Below are positions 10,000-27,245 of a stretch of 64,000 bases of DNA, one piece after another. The notes under the pieces were generated by a model, which saw nothing but the letters and a program-made list of their open reading frames with translations, ran no database searches and was not told the origin of the DNA. Source of the stretch: Litorilinea aerophila (GTDB lineage Bacteria; Chloroflexota; Anaerolineae; Caldilineales; Caldilineaceae). The position numbers and the translations under genes are program-made. Every line of letters starts with the position of its first letter. Within the stretch, counting starts at the first letter, position 1. Location: the NCBI RefSeq assembly GCF_006569185.2, contig NZ_VIGC02000011.1:124001-188000 (forward strand), written 5' to 3'.

Positions 10000-10066
10000 C
10001 CCACTTTTGCCGCCAATTTTCCCCGCAATTAGGGACAACGCCCCACTTTCTACCATAATGGCCCAC
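10000..10066 (-). promoter_or_regulatory. Putative MraZ operator: four GTGGG-type boxes
   Basis: Reading the minus strand, GTGGGC (ends 10066), AAAGTGGGG (box at 10046-10042), GCGGGG (10026-10022) and AAAAGTGGGA (10004-10000) recur every 20, 20 and 22 bases, starting right after the -10 element. Published MraZ sites are TGGGN repeats in Escherichia coli and AAAGTGK repeats in Mycoplasma, so these boxes fit. The two-turn spacing is wider than the 10-bp spacing in E. coli. The operator role is an inference from position and motif. Confidence 0.65.
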
Positions 10067-10095
10067 ATTATAGTGCATTTCGTTCCTTATGTCCA
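10067..10095 (-). promoter_or_regulatory. dcw operon promoter
   Basis: On the minus strand TGGACA (10095-10090), a 17-base spacer and a perfect TATAAT (10072-10067) form a near-consensus housekeeping promoter. Transcription should begin near 10060 and leave a leader of about 235 bases before the mraZ GTG. The first MraZ-like box abuts the -10 element. Confidence 0.75.
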
Positions 10096-10934
10096 CCCCG
10101 GATCAGGGCCTCCCCTTGGGAAATTTGGGAAATTCCCTCATACTTTTGTCGCATTTTTTATTTGGGTTCCTATCTGGACCAGGATAGCCCTCCACGGGCG
10201 GCTTGATTTCGGGCACCTGCTGTGAGTTCATACAGGGAGTTCATACAGAAAACGGAATTGTCATTACAGTTTCGACAGGCTTTCTGGTGTATGGTAACGG
10301 AGTCGATTTGTGCGCACAGGCTGAACCGGTTCTTGATTCCGTTTCTCCCATTTTATTTTTGACTTTGAATCCGAGGTGTGCTAACATTGCAAGTTACGCC
10401 AGGGAGCGCCGTCTTTTGACGCGCCCTGACCTTGCAAGGAAGAAGGATGGCGAACAGGCCGACCGGCCCGCCAGGCAAATCTGGCTCGACATCCTGTATT
10501 GACAACCAGATAACATTGGCAATTGCTGCTGGTAGAAGGGAATCAGGTGACGCGTAGGGGAATGGGCTTTGGCAGGCTCATGGCAAAGGATGCAAGACCC
10601 GTACAGCACCTGATTTTTTTTGGCATTATTCCAGGTTGACGTTGACTGTAAATTCCAGGATTGGTTTCGGCCTGGGTAGCAGCGCTGGCGCAATTAAATC
10701 ATCGTTATTTTTTCGTTATTTTTATTGAGTGGCATCCATATAAAAAACCTTGTTGTACGGAGTTGGATAACCAAGGCACCAGGATATAGGTAGGGCCCGG
10801 AACAGCGTCGTGGCCGTTCCGACCACTATCTATAGGGGTGTCTTATTGTTATTTTCCGGCCCGGCGTTGGCCTGAGATGCAGGGTCAATGACGTCCGTTT
10901 GGGTATTCATGGGTTTGAAGGAGCTGAGTGCTAC
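10096..10934. other. Long intergenic region between the divergent dcw and rpoBC operons
   Basis: About 840 bases without a credible gene and lower in GC than the flanks. It holds a 13-bp-period tandem repeat (GAGTTCATACAG at 10224 and 10237) and a candidate plus-strand promoter (see 10359-10387). A paired structure follows at 10389-10435: outer GCAAG/CTTGC, inner AGGG-GCGC-GTC with GAC-GCGC-CCT around a TTTT loop. Another weak promoter-like pair lies near 10770-10795 (TTGGAT, 16 bases, TATAGG). The last part, to 10934, is the rpoB leader. No tRNA or open frame with coding character was found. Confidence 0.6.
10359..10387 (+). promoter_or_regulatory. Candidate rpoBC promoter
   Basis: TTGACT (10359-10364), a 17-base spacer and TACAAT-like TAACAT (10382-10387) face rpoB, about 550 bases upstream of its start. 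A hairpin (10389-10435) would lie at or near the transcript 5' end. The -10 matches consensus at only four of six positions, so this is one of several possible starts. Confidence 0.35.
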
Positions 10935-14837
<3,903 letters not shown>

Positions 14838-14932
14838 CTGTGTCGGGTTCGTCCCCTGGGGGAAAGAGCGGCGTTCATCGCCACTCCCCCCCGGGGGGAT
14901 TCGCACCCTGAAAAAGGGAGATAGATAAACAG

Positions 14933-19705
<4,773 letters not shown>

Positions 19706-19746
19706 TGGCCGATGCGCCTGCCCTGCAGGCGTATGGAAAGAGGACA

Positions 19747-19782
19747 ACAGGGGCGGCGTTGCGGGGGCAACGCCGCCCCTGT
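19747..19782 (+). terminator. rpoBC transcription terminator hairpin
   Basis: A perfect 16-bp stem (left arm ACAGGGGCGGCGTTGC, right arm at 19767-19782) with a GGGG loop lies 41 bases after the rpoC stop. The following bases are GCGCGTTT, so the U-tract is short. Strength comes from the very stable stem. Confidence 0.75.
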
Positions 19783-19824
19783 GCGCGTTTCCGCCCGATC
19801 GGCCCGCCCATGACGCATCGTCTG

Positions 19825-19833
19825 TGTTATAAT
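19825..19833 (+). promoter_or_regulatory. Extended -10 promoter for the oxidoreductase gene
   Basis: TGT-TATAAT forms an extended -10 element inside CGTCTGTGTTATAAT. No good -35 is found 17 bases upstream. Nearly the same string (CGTCTGTGTTATACT) lies upstream of hisZ at 39395-39409. The leader to the start codon at 19952 would be about 110 bases. Confidence 0.6.
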
Positions 19834-19951
19834 CACCCCACGACATAGCCGGCCCAACTGGCGCCAACACCATGCCGACCATTCGGCCGTGCCATCGCTG
19901 GCGCGCTCGTCGCAAAACAACCAAACGCTAGAAAAGAGGGAATCAGGTTCC

Positions 19952-21277
19952 ATGACTGCCCCACGTAAACGGTATGCCCTGGTGGGCACCGGCGGCCGCG
20001 GACGTATGTTCGTGGACGCCATCTGCGGCCGCTACCGGGATAACGCCGAGCTGGTCGCCCTGTGCGACCTGAGCCAGACCCGCATGGATTTCTACAACCA
20101 GCAGATCCAGGAGCAGCACGGCCTGCCCCCGGTGCCCACCTTTCACGCGGACGATTTCGACCGCATGGTGGCGGAAACCCGGCCCGAGGTGGTCATCGTC
20201 ACCACCATGGACGCCACCCACCACATCTACATCATCCGGGCCATGGAGCTGGGCTGCGACGCCATCACCGAAAAGCCCATGACGGTAGATGCCGAAAAGG
20301 CCCGGGCCATCTTCGACGCCATTGAACGCACCGGCCGTCAGCTCCGGGTCACCTTCAACTACCGCTACGCGCCCATCGCCACCAAGGCCCGGGAGCTCAT
20401 CATGCAGGGTGTGGTGGGGAAGCCCCTCCACGTCAACTTCCAGTGGGTGCTGGATACCTTCCACGGGGCCGACTACTTCCGCCGCTGGCACCGGGAAAAG
20501 GATAAATCCGGCGGGCTGCTGGTCCACAAGGCCACCCACCACTTCGACCTGATCAACTGGTGGATCCAGTCCTACCCCCAGGAGGTTTTCGCCATGGGGG
20601 ACCTCCTCTTCTACGGCCGCAAAAATGCCGAAGCCCGGGGAGAACGCTACGAGTACGACCGCTACACCGGCAACGAAGCTGCCCGCCACGATCCCTTCGC
20701 CCTGCGCCTGGACCAGCACGAGGTGCTCCGCCATCTCTACCTGGAGGCAGAAAAGGACACCGGCTACATCCGTGATCGCAACGTCTTCGGCGACAACATC
20801 ACCGTGGAAGACACCATGAGCGTCACCGCCCGCTACCGCAACGGCGCCATCCTCACCTACTCCCTCATCGCCTACAGCCCGTGGGAGGGTTACCGCATCG
20901 CCATCACCGGCGACCGGGGCCGCCTGGAAGTGGAGCTGGTGGAGTCGGTGGGCAAACAGTTCATCGCCGGCGAAGAGGAGACCATCCGCCGGGATGAGGA
21001 GAGCGAGCAGCGCTTCGGTGGCAAGCATATACGGGTGTTCCCCATGTTCGGCCGCCCCTACGAGGTGGAGATCCCGGAAGGGGTGGGCGGCCATGGCGGC
21101 GGCGACCGGGTGATGCTGGAACAAATTTTCTCCCCCAACCCGCCGGCGGATCCCTTCAACCGGGCCGCCTCCCACATCGACGGCGCCGCGTCCATCCTCC
21201 TGGGCATCGCGGCCAACGAATCCATCGCCACCGGCCGGCCGGTGCGGGTGGATGACCTGTTGCCGTTGCCGGTGTAA
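19952..21277 (+). CDS. Gfo/Idh/MocA family NAD(P)-dependent oxidoreductase
   Basis: Members of this family oxidise or reduce sugars, inositols and their derivatives with NAD(P). The N-terminal Rossmann motif is [16 protein letters not shown], followed by [31 protein letters not shown], in which EKP carries the family's catalytic-site lysine. The C-terminal substrate domain contains [19 protein letters not shown], where the conserved His pair is expected. At 441 residues it is somewhat longer than the 330-400 typical. ATG 19952 has AGAGGGAATCAGG upstream; the frame extends to 19889 without support. The substrate cannot be assigned from sequence, and the gene stands alone between rpoC and phoU. 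Confidence 0.88.
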   Translation: MTAPRKRYALVGTGGRGRMFVDAICGRYRDNAELVALCDLSQTRMDFYNQQIQEQHGLPPVPTFHADDFDRMVAETRPEVVIVTTMDATHHIYIIRAMELGCDAITEKPMTVDAEKARAIFDAIERTGRQLRVTFNYRYAPIATKARELIMQGVVGKPLHVNFQWVLDTFHGADYFRRWHREKDKSGGLLVHKATHHFDLINWWIQSYPQEVFAMGDLLFYGRKNAEARGERYEYDRYTGNEAARHDPFALRLDQHEVLRHLYLEAEKDTGYIRDRNVFGDNITVEDTMSVTARYRNGAILTYSLIAYSPWEGYRIAITGDRGRLEVELVESVGKQFIAGEEETIRRDEESEQRFGGKHIRVFPMFGRPYEVEIPEGVGGHGGGDRVMLEQIFSPNPPADPFNRAASHIDGAASILLGIAANESIATGRPVRVDDLLPLPV

Positions 21278-21294
21278 ACAGCAAACAACCGCAG

Positions 21295-21314
21295 GTTCGG
21301 CCAGGAGGCCGGAC
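21295..21314. repeat. Second copy of the GGCC palindromic hairpin
   Basis: The stem GTTCGGCC / GGCCGGAC with loop AGGA follows the oxidoreductase gene by 17 bases. It shares the flanking CGCAGG and GGACA with the copy at 2870-2889. Confidence 0.45.
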
Positions 21315-21383
21315 ATGGTTACCTCCCCCTGGCGGGTTGTCAAGAGAGCGCTGAGGGAAGAGCGTTGAGAGGAGGGAGCAAAG

Positions 21384-22073
21384 ATGACTCGAGAACGGTT
21401 TGACGCCATGTTGGCCAGCGTTCGGGATGAGATTTTGCTGATGGGGAGCCAGGTGGCCGAGGAACTGCAACTGGCCCTGCGCGCCCTGGAGGGGTTGGAC
21501 GGCGAACTGGCCCAACAGGCCATCGCCGTGGACCGGGAGATCAACCGGCGGCGCTTCGCTATCGAGGATGAATGCTTCCTCCTCATCGCCACCCAACAGC
21601 CCACGGCCCGGGACCTGCGCCTGATCTTCGCGGCCATGAACATGATCGTGGACCTGGAACGCATGGGCGACCAGGCCAAAGGCGTGGCCAAGCTGGTGCC
21701 CCAACTGGCCCAGCGCCCCCACCAGCACCGCCCACCCGAACTCCACCAGATGGGCCCCATGGTGGCCCGCATGCTGGAAGAGGCGCTCCAGGCCTACGCG
21801 GAAAACGACATGGAGCTGGCCCGCAAGGTTATCGCCGACGACGACCAGGTGGACGCGCGCTACGCCAACGTCTTTACCCAGGTGATGTACCAGATGGCCC
21901 AGGCCGGCAATCCCGAGCAGGTGGAGGCAGCCTACGAGCTGCTGCGGGCAGCCCGCGAGCTGGAGCGTTTTGGCGACCTCTGCACCAACATCGCCGAACG
22001 CACCCTCTACCTGGCCACCGGCTCCATGGAGAATCTCCACGCCGCAACGGCAGGTTCGCCTGAGCCACGGTGA
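21384..22073 (+). CDS. phoU: PhoU-domain phosphate signalling regulator
   Basis: PhoU proteins are cytoplasmic helical-bundle regulators that link phosphate transporters to the PhoR/PhoB signalling pair. The 229-residue sequence has two PhoU repeats, each carrying the E/DxxxD metal-binding type motif: MIVDLERMGDQAKGVAKL near residue 90 and RELERFGDLCTNIAERT near 200. GGAGGGAGCAAAG precedes the ATG. No pst genes are nearby. The next gene, 31 bases downstream, is an SLC13-type anion transporter, so this PhoU may regulate that carrier instead. Confidence 0.93.
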   Translation: MTRERFDAMLASVRDEILLMGSQVAEELQLALRALEGLDGELAQQAIAVDREINRRRFAIEDECFLLIATQQPTARDLRLIFAAMNMIVDLERMGDQAKGVAKLVPQLAQRPHQHRPPELHQMGPMVARMLEEALQAYAENDMELARKVIADDDQVDARYANVFTQVMYQMAQAGNPEQVEAAYELLRAARELERFGDLCTNIAERTLYLATGSMENLHAATAGSPEPR

Positions 22074-22104
22074 AACGCCCCTCGACCGGAGCAAAGGGCC
22101 GACC

Positions 22105-23997
22105 ATGACCCTTGAGCAGGTGACGCTGCTACTGATCCTGGTAACCACCGTCGGGCTCTACATCACCCGCTGGCTGCCCACCGAAGTCACCTCCCTGCTG
22201 GCCATTGTCGCGGTCGCGCTCACTGGCCTGCTTCCGCCGGAACAGGCCCTGTCCGGCTTTGCCAGCACGGCCACCATCACCGTGGGCGCCATGTTCGTGC
22301 TCAGCGGGGGCCTGCTGCGCACCGGCGCGCTGGAGACAGTGACCATCTACCTGGCCCGCTTCTCCCGGGGCGATCCCCACCGGCTGTTGCTCTTGCTGGC
22401 CCTGACGGTGCCAGTGGCCAGCGCCTTCGTCAACAACACCCCCATCGTGGTGATGATGGTGCCGGTCGCGCTGGCCCTCAGCCGCCAGTTCGGGGTGCGG
22501 CCCTCGAAGCTGCTGATGCCCATCAGCTACTTCTCCATCCTGGGCGGCACCATGACCCTGATCGGCACCAGCACCAACATCCTCATCGACGACCTCTACC
22601 GCCAGGCGGGTGGACCCGGCTTCACCATGTTCGAATTCACCCGCCTGGGCGCCATCTACACCGCGGTGGGCAGCCTCTACCTGGTCCTCATCGGCTATCG
22701 CCTGCTGCCCAATCGGGCTCCCCTGATCGACCTGGTGAGCAACCGGGACAAGGCCACCTACGTCACCGAAATCGTGGTGGATGAGGACAGCAACCTGGTG
22801 GGCCAGTCCACGGAACAGACCTTTGACCGCATCTCCCAACAGGATCCAGGGACGTCGCCCACCCAGGAGCGACGCCACCGCCGGTTGCGCCGGCCCCCTT
22901 CCATCCGAACGGCCACCAACCACGAACAGGAAGACGGGGTGGAGTTGTTGGCCCTCTCCCGGGGAGAACAGGTCTACCGGGCGGAGGAAACCCGGGGACA
23001 GGTACTGCAGCCGGGTGACATCCTCATGGTGGCCGGCTCGGCCAACGGCCTGGCCCGCTTCCTGGAACAGCAACAGACCCGGCTGGCCACGGTCCTGGCC
23101 GACAGTGAACGCACCCCCCTGCTGGATGTGAAGCAGAAGGTGGTGGAAGCGGTGGTCCTGCCGGAATCACCCTTCAACGGGCGGATGGTCGGCAATCTGG
23201 CCCTGAACCGGCTCTACGGGATCAAGGTCATGGGCGTGCAGCACCGGGGGCGGCAACGGCTGACTGGCCTGCGCAATATCCGGCTGGAAAGTGGCGACGT
23301 GCTGCTCCTCCTGGGCGCGCCGGAGACACTGCAGGCCGCCAGCGAGGCCGAAAAGCTGCTGCTGGTGGAGGGGATCGAGCGTTCCATCCTGCGGGTGGAC
23401 AAGTATCGCATCGCGCTGCTCATCATGCTGGGCGTGGTCCTGCTGGCGACCCTCTCCTCCATCCCCATCGTGGTCCTGGCCGTGGCCGGGGCCGGCCTGA
23501 TGGTGGCCACCCAGTGCCTGCGGGTGGACGAGGCGCTCCAATCCCTGGACGCGGGCACCCTCCTGCTCCTGGCGGCCACCATTCCCCTGGGGGCGGCCCT
23601 GGAAAGCACCGGTCTGATTCACCTGGCCGTGGACGGGATCACCTGGCTGGTGGGCGACGCCCATCCGGTGCTCTTCCTCTCCCTCTTCTACCTGATGACC
23701 AGCCTGACCACCGAGATCATCTCCAACAACGCGGTGGCCGTCCTGTTTACGCCCCTGGCCCTCAACCTGGCGGCCCGCCTGGGCTTCCATCCGACCCCCC
23801 TGCTCATCGCCATTGCATTCGGCGCCAGTGCCGCCTTCCTCACCCCCATCGGCTACCAGACCAACGCCATCGTCATGGGGCCGGGTGGCTACCGCTTCAG
23901 CGACTACCTGCGGGTCGGGCTGCCCCTCTCCCTGCTCATGTGGCTAACTGCCACCATCTGCATCCCCTGGTTCTGGCCGCTGACGCCGGGCGGGTGA
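22105..23997 (+). CDS. SLC13/DASS-type anion transporter with RCK-C domains
   Basis: This is a membrane transporter of the divalent-anion/Na+ symporter type. Several N-terminal membrane segments (LLAIVAVALTGLLPPEQALSG, FVNNTPIVVMMVPVALALS, GGTMTLIGTSTNILI) lead to a cytoplasmic stretch, residues about 215-430. This holds two TrkA-C (RCK-C)-like modules, seen in QVLQPGDILMVAG and RLESGDVLLLLG. More membrane segments follow, including LTTEIISNNAVAVLFTPLA and GASAAFLTPIGYQTNAIVMGPGGY. The paired NTP and SNN-type motifs are typical of DASS carriers. ATG 22105 (AAAGGG upstream, 630 residues) is preferred to the 21970 frame start inside phoU. The substrate could be sulfate, phosphate or dicarboxylate; the phoU neighbour mildly favours phosphate. 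Confidence 0.87.
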   Translation: MTLEQVTLLLILVTTVGLYITRWLPTEVTSLLAIVAVALTGLLPPEQALSGFASTATITVGAMFVLSGGLLRTGALETVTIYLARFSRGDPHRLLLLLALTVPVASAFVNNTPIVVMMVPVALALSRQFGVRPSKLLMPISYFSILGGTMTLIGTSTNILIDDLYRQAGGPGFTMFEFTRLGAIYTAVGSLYLVLIGYRLLPNRAPLIDLVSNRDKATYVTEIVVDEDSNLVGQSTEQTFDRISQQDPGTSPTQERRHRRLRRPPSIRTATNHEQEDGVELLALSRGEQVYRAEETRGQVLQPGDILMVAGSANGLARFLEQQQTRLATVLADSERTPLLDVKQKVVEAVVLPESPFNGRMVGNLALNRLYGIKVMGVQHRGRQRLTGLRNIRLESGDVLLLLGAPETLQAASEAEKLLLVEGIERSILRVDKYRIALLIMLGVVLLATLSSIPIVVLAVAGAGLMVATQCLRVDEALQSLDAGTLLLLAATIPLGAALESTGLIHLAVDGITWLVGDAHPVLFLSLFYLMTSLTTEIISNNAVAVLFTPLALNLAARLGFHPTPLLIAIAFGASAAFLTPIGYQTNAIVMGPGGYRFSDYLRVGLPLSLLMWLTATICIPWFWPLTPGG

Positions 23998-24038
23998 GGG
24001 AAGGCCTGTTCCAGCCTGGGAAGGGATGGCGGTGGGCA

Positions 24039-27000
24039 TCATACCCCCGCTTGCGGCGACCGACGGGCCAGGGCCCACTGAAGCCCCGCGGCCAACAGAA
24101 GGCCAGTCAAGGCACCGGAGGTGGGAATCAGCCAGGGCGGCACGGCCGCAGCCGGCCCGGTCCCAAAGGGGGCAAAACCCGATAGCCCCATCAAAACGAG
24201 GCCGACTCCCCCCCCCAGAGCGGCGGCCGCCCATGCCAGCACCGGCCAGCGCGCCACAGCCAGGCCGGCAACGACTCCCCAGGCCAAGAGCACGCCAAAC
24301 AGTCCGGCGCCCAAACTGGATAACAGGGCCGCCACCGGGCCATCGGCATCCACCGTCACCAGGGGTGCCAGGACCAGGCCGGTGCCCACGCCGCCCGCCA
24401 GCCCGCCCAGGACCAGACGGGGCAACAGACGGCCCGGTTCTGGCCAGAGCAGCCGGCCCACCCCAATGCCCGCTGCCAACAGGGCCCCGGCCACCAGCCC
24501 CATGAGCGCCACCATGGGGCCGATGAAGAGCGCGTCCAACACGGACGCAACGGGGCCAGCAGCCCCAGGGGTATACAAGGTCCCCGCGGCGTGTAGGACA
24601 AGGGGCGGGGTCAGGCCCAGGCCGAAGGCCAGCCCGCCGGCTCCCGCCCCCACAGCGACCACCTGGCGCAGCCAGGGCAGATTGGCAGCCAGGCGCATGT
24701 GAGCCAGCGTCCAGGCCACCCCCCGTCGCCGCCTGCGATCCAGCCCCATGAGCAGAGACGGATCCAGGTGGAGGATTTGGGCCAGGCCTCGCCTGACCCG
24801 AGCCTGAGTCTCGGGCAGCGCCTCATCCAGGGCTGCTGCCAGCCTGTCCACCGCATCTGGCGCCTCTAGCCGGGCCAGGCTTCGGGCCGCCTGATCCCGG
24901 ACAGGCTGACAGCCATCCTCCAGGATGCGGGTCACCAGGGCCCCGGCTGTGGACGGCCCGGCAACGCCAGCCAGCAGTCTGGCCGCGGCCACCCGGGCTT
25001 CGGGCGCTTCATGCTCAAGCAGGGACAACAACAGGGTTTCCTGCGCTCCTTCGTCGCCCACCCGGGCCAACCAGTAATCGGGCTCCTGGTCGTAGCGGAT
25101 GGCCGCCCGGGCCAGCAACGCCGCCGCCGGACCGTGGAGATCCAGCCGGTCGCGCACCTGGTCCAGCCGCTGAAATTTGCTTTCGCCCAGCAGCAGCTCG
25201 GGATCCTGCTGCCAGTCGGCCAGCTCCTGCTGCAGCAGCTCCCGAGCCCGCTTCAACTGCCGGTCCTGCTCATCGACCCAGCTGGCTACAGTGGCCGCCA
25301 GCACATCGTGGGTCAATTCGTACCTGTCGCCATCCCCCACGCCTCGCACCAGACGTTGCCGGACCAGCCGGTCGAGGATCCGCTCCACAGCCTGGCTCCC
25401 GGCCCATTCCGACACGCCATGGGTCAGGAGCTCCCGCCGGACCGCCGTTCGGGTTCCCTGAGAGGTCACCAGTGCCAGGAGGAGATGCCGGGCGATCTCT
25501 CGCTCCGGCGCGGAAAACTCGGCCAGCGAGGTATCCACATAGCGGGCCAGGATCCCTTGGGCGCCGCCCAGGGCGGCAAAGTCCGCCGGGGTGATCTCCT
25601 CGCGGCCGTCGGCAGCAGCCCGGGCGTACAGGCCATCGCAGACCAGTTGAAGCTGGGGCGGCATGACCGTGCTGTCTTCGCTCCCGGCGGGGCCCTCCGT
25701 GCTCCCGGCCACCAACTCGTCCAACAGATCTTCCACCAGGTCGGCGGCGTAGCGAATACCCAAGCGCCGGGCCGGCTCTTGGATGGCCTGGCGGGCCTGG
25801 CTCCGGGTCAGGGGAAGCAGCCGCATCTTGGTTCGAAAGATCTCCGGCAGCCGGTCGTCGAACTCGCCCATGGCGGCCAGCCACTCCTCCCGCAGGCTGA
25901 AGACCACCTTCACCGGCACATCCCGGGCATCGAAAAGGCGTCCCATCTGGGCGATAAAGCGGGCCCGGGCGGTGGCGCTGAAGCGCAGGAAGAACTCCTC
26001 GAACTGATCCAGCACCAGGACCAGGGTGCCGGGCAGATCCCGGGTGGCCGCCGCCAGGCAGTCCACCAGCGAGCCTGGGGGCAGATCCGCGTCGGGCCGC
26101 AGGCGGGCCAGGGCCTGACGAATGGCCGTCTCGGGCTCCTCCAGGGCACGGACCATCACCGCCACGTAGGGCGGATCGGCCTGGGCCAGGCGAGGCAGCA
26201 CGCCGGCCTGGAGCAGGGACGTCTTGCCGGCCCCCGAAGGGCCGTAGAAGAGAACCAGGCGATGGGCATGGATGAGGGAAAGGAGGGCCGCGGTTTCCTG
26301 CTCTCGGCCGAAGAAGATGGGGGCATCCTCCGCCTCGTAGGCGGACAGATGTTTGTAGGGACGGGTGGGCAGGGGCATGGGTGTTGGGTCGCCGGCCAGG
26401 GGTGCCGGCGTGGACGAGGGACGGCTGCGGCTGGCCAGTTGGGCCATGAGCGTCTCCAGGAAAGCCGTAGCCCGGACGTCGATCACCTCAACGCCGTGAC
26501 GCTTGCACCAGCGTAAGACCCGGGGGGAGGGCTCGCCGCCGAAGGCGTAGGCCCTGCGCGCGAAGAGGTCCAACGCACCGGTGACCTTGCTGAAGAGCCG
26601 TTTGAACTCGGGATCGGCCAGGTCATATCCCACGAAGACGATGGTTTTGCGGGCCAGGTAGCCTTCCAGCACCACCGAGACACTGTCCTGATCCAGAAAG
26701 AAATCTTCGTAGTCATCTTCGGTGAGCACCAGGGACTGCACCTGTTCCAGCGTCCCCCGCAGCTTGTAAAGCTGGGTCTTCTCCCCCTCTTCCAGGGCCA
26801 CGTCCGCGCTGCTGACGATGACGTCCAGGGAGCGCCCCGCAGCCTCGAAGGCCCGCTCCAGGCGCCGGTCGACGCAGGTGGTGGCAATGACCTTGAGGCT
26901 GCCCAGCCGGGCAATGAGGTCGTGGGCCTTTTGGGGTTGGGCACCGGTGAGTTCCACCTGTTCCCGCAGAAACTGGATCAGGGCCTGTCGCCCAAACTGA

Positions 27001-27194
27001 TCCTGGTAGGCCTGGGCCGCCTCGGGAAAGGTATAATCCTCGTCGGGCGATAGCTGGCAGCGGGCGACCAGGTGATCTTCCAGCCGATCCACCAGTGCGC
27101 GCCCGTCCTGGTTGCGGGCAAACCGCTCCCCCACGAAGAGCAGGACATTGCCCCGTTCAATCTGTTCCAGCAGGGCTTCGGGAATAACCAGCAT
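24039..27194 (-). CDS. Membrane-anchored SIR2-like/STAND ATPase with HEAT-like repeats
   Basis: This 1051-residue multidomain protein is probably a signalling or conflict ATPase. Residues 1-255 resemble SIR2_2 domains: LLFVGERFARN, IATTCVDRRLERAFE near 103, LYKLRGTLEQ near 143, VLTEDDYEDFF, IVFVGYDLADPEFK. The canonical catalytic Asn of TTNYD and His of the HG motif are replaced by Cys and Arg, so NAD hydrolysis is doubtful. Residues about 290-680 form an nSTAND1-type ATPase: FFGREQE, P-loop GPSGAGKTSLL near 316, Walker B LVLVLDQFEEFF near 392, SLREEWL, THDVLAATVASW. HEAT-like helices (about 720-830) precede some six membrane segments (845-1045). GAGGG precedes ATG 27194. It is the last gene of a three-gene operon with two lipoproteins. 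Confidence 0.82.
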   Translation of the reverse strand: MLVIPEALLEQIERGNVLLFVGERFARNQDGRALVDRLEDHLVARCQLSPDEDYTFPEAAQAYQDQFGRQALIQFLREQVELTGAQPQKAHDLIARLGSLKVIATTCVDRRLERAFEAAGRSLDVIVSSADVALEEGEKTQLYKLRGTLEQVQSLVLTEDDYEDFFLDQDSVSVVLEGYLARKTIVFVGYDLADPEFKRLFSKVTGALDLFARRAYAFGGEPSPRVLRWCKRHGVEVIDVRATAFLETLMAQLASRSRPSSTPAPLAGDPTPMPLPTRPYKHLSAYEAEDAPIFFGREQETAALLSLIHAHRLVLFYGPSGAGKTSLLQAGVLPRLAQADPPYVAVMVRALEEPETAIRQALARLRPDADLPPGSLVDCLAAATRDLPGTLVLVLDQFEEFFLRFSATARARFIAQMGRLFDARDVPVKVVFSLREEWLAAMGEFDDRLPEIFRTKMRLLPLTRSQARQAIQEPARRLGIRYAADLVEDLLDELVAGSTEGPAGSEDSTVMPPQLQLVCDGLYARAAADGREEITPADFAALGGAQGILARYVDTSLAEFSAPEREIARHLLLALVTSQGTRTAVRRELLTHGVSEWAGSQAVERILDRLVRQRLVRGVGDGDRYELTHDVLAATVASWVDEQDRQLKRARELLQQELADWQQDPELLLGESKFQRLDQVRDRLDLHGPAAALLARAAIRYDQEPDYWLARVGDEGAQETLLLSLLEHEAPEARVAAARLLAGVAGPSTAGALVTRILEDGCQPVRDQAARSLARLEAPDAVDRLAAALDEALPETQARVRRGLAQILHLDPSLLMGLDRRRRRGVAWTLAHMRLAANLPWLRQVVAVGAGAGGLAFGLGLTPPLVLHAAGTLYTPGAAGPVASVLDALFIGPMVALMGLVAGALLAAGIGVGRLLWPEPGRLLPRLVLGGLAGGVGTGLVLAPLVTVDADGPVAALLSSLGAGLFGVLLAWGVVAGLAVARWPVLAWAAAALGGGVGLVLMGLSGFAPFGTGPAAAVPPWLIPTSGALTGLLLAAGLQWALARRSPQAGV

Positions 27195-27245
27195 GGGTGG
27201 CCCTCAACATCCAATGCCCGGCATCCGCCGCACGGAGGAGATCAT

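Noticed and set aside
10203-10502. 99-codon plus-strand frame in the rpoB upstream region
   Set aside because: It crosses direct repeats, a promoter-like element and a hairpin, with no ribosome site or recognisable protein.
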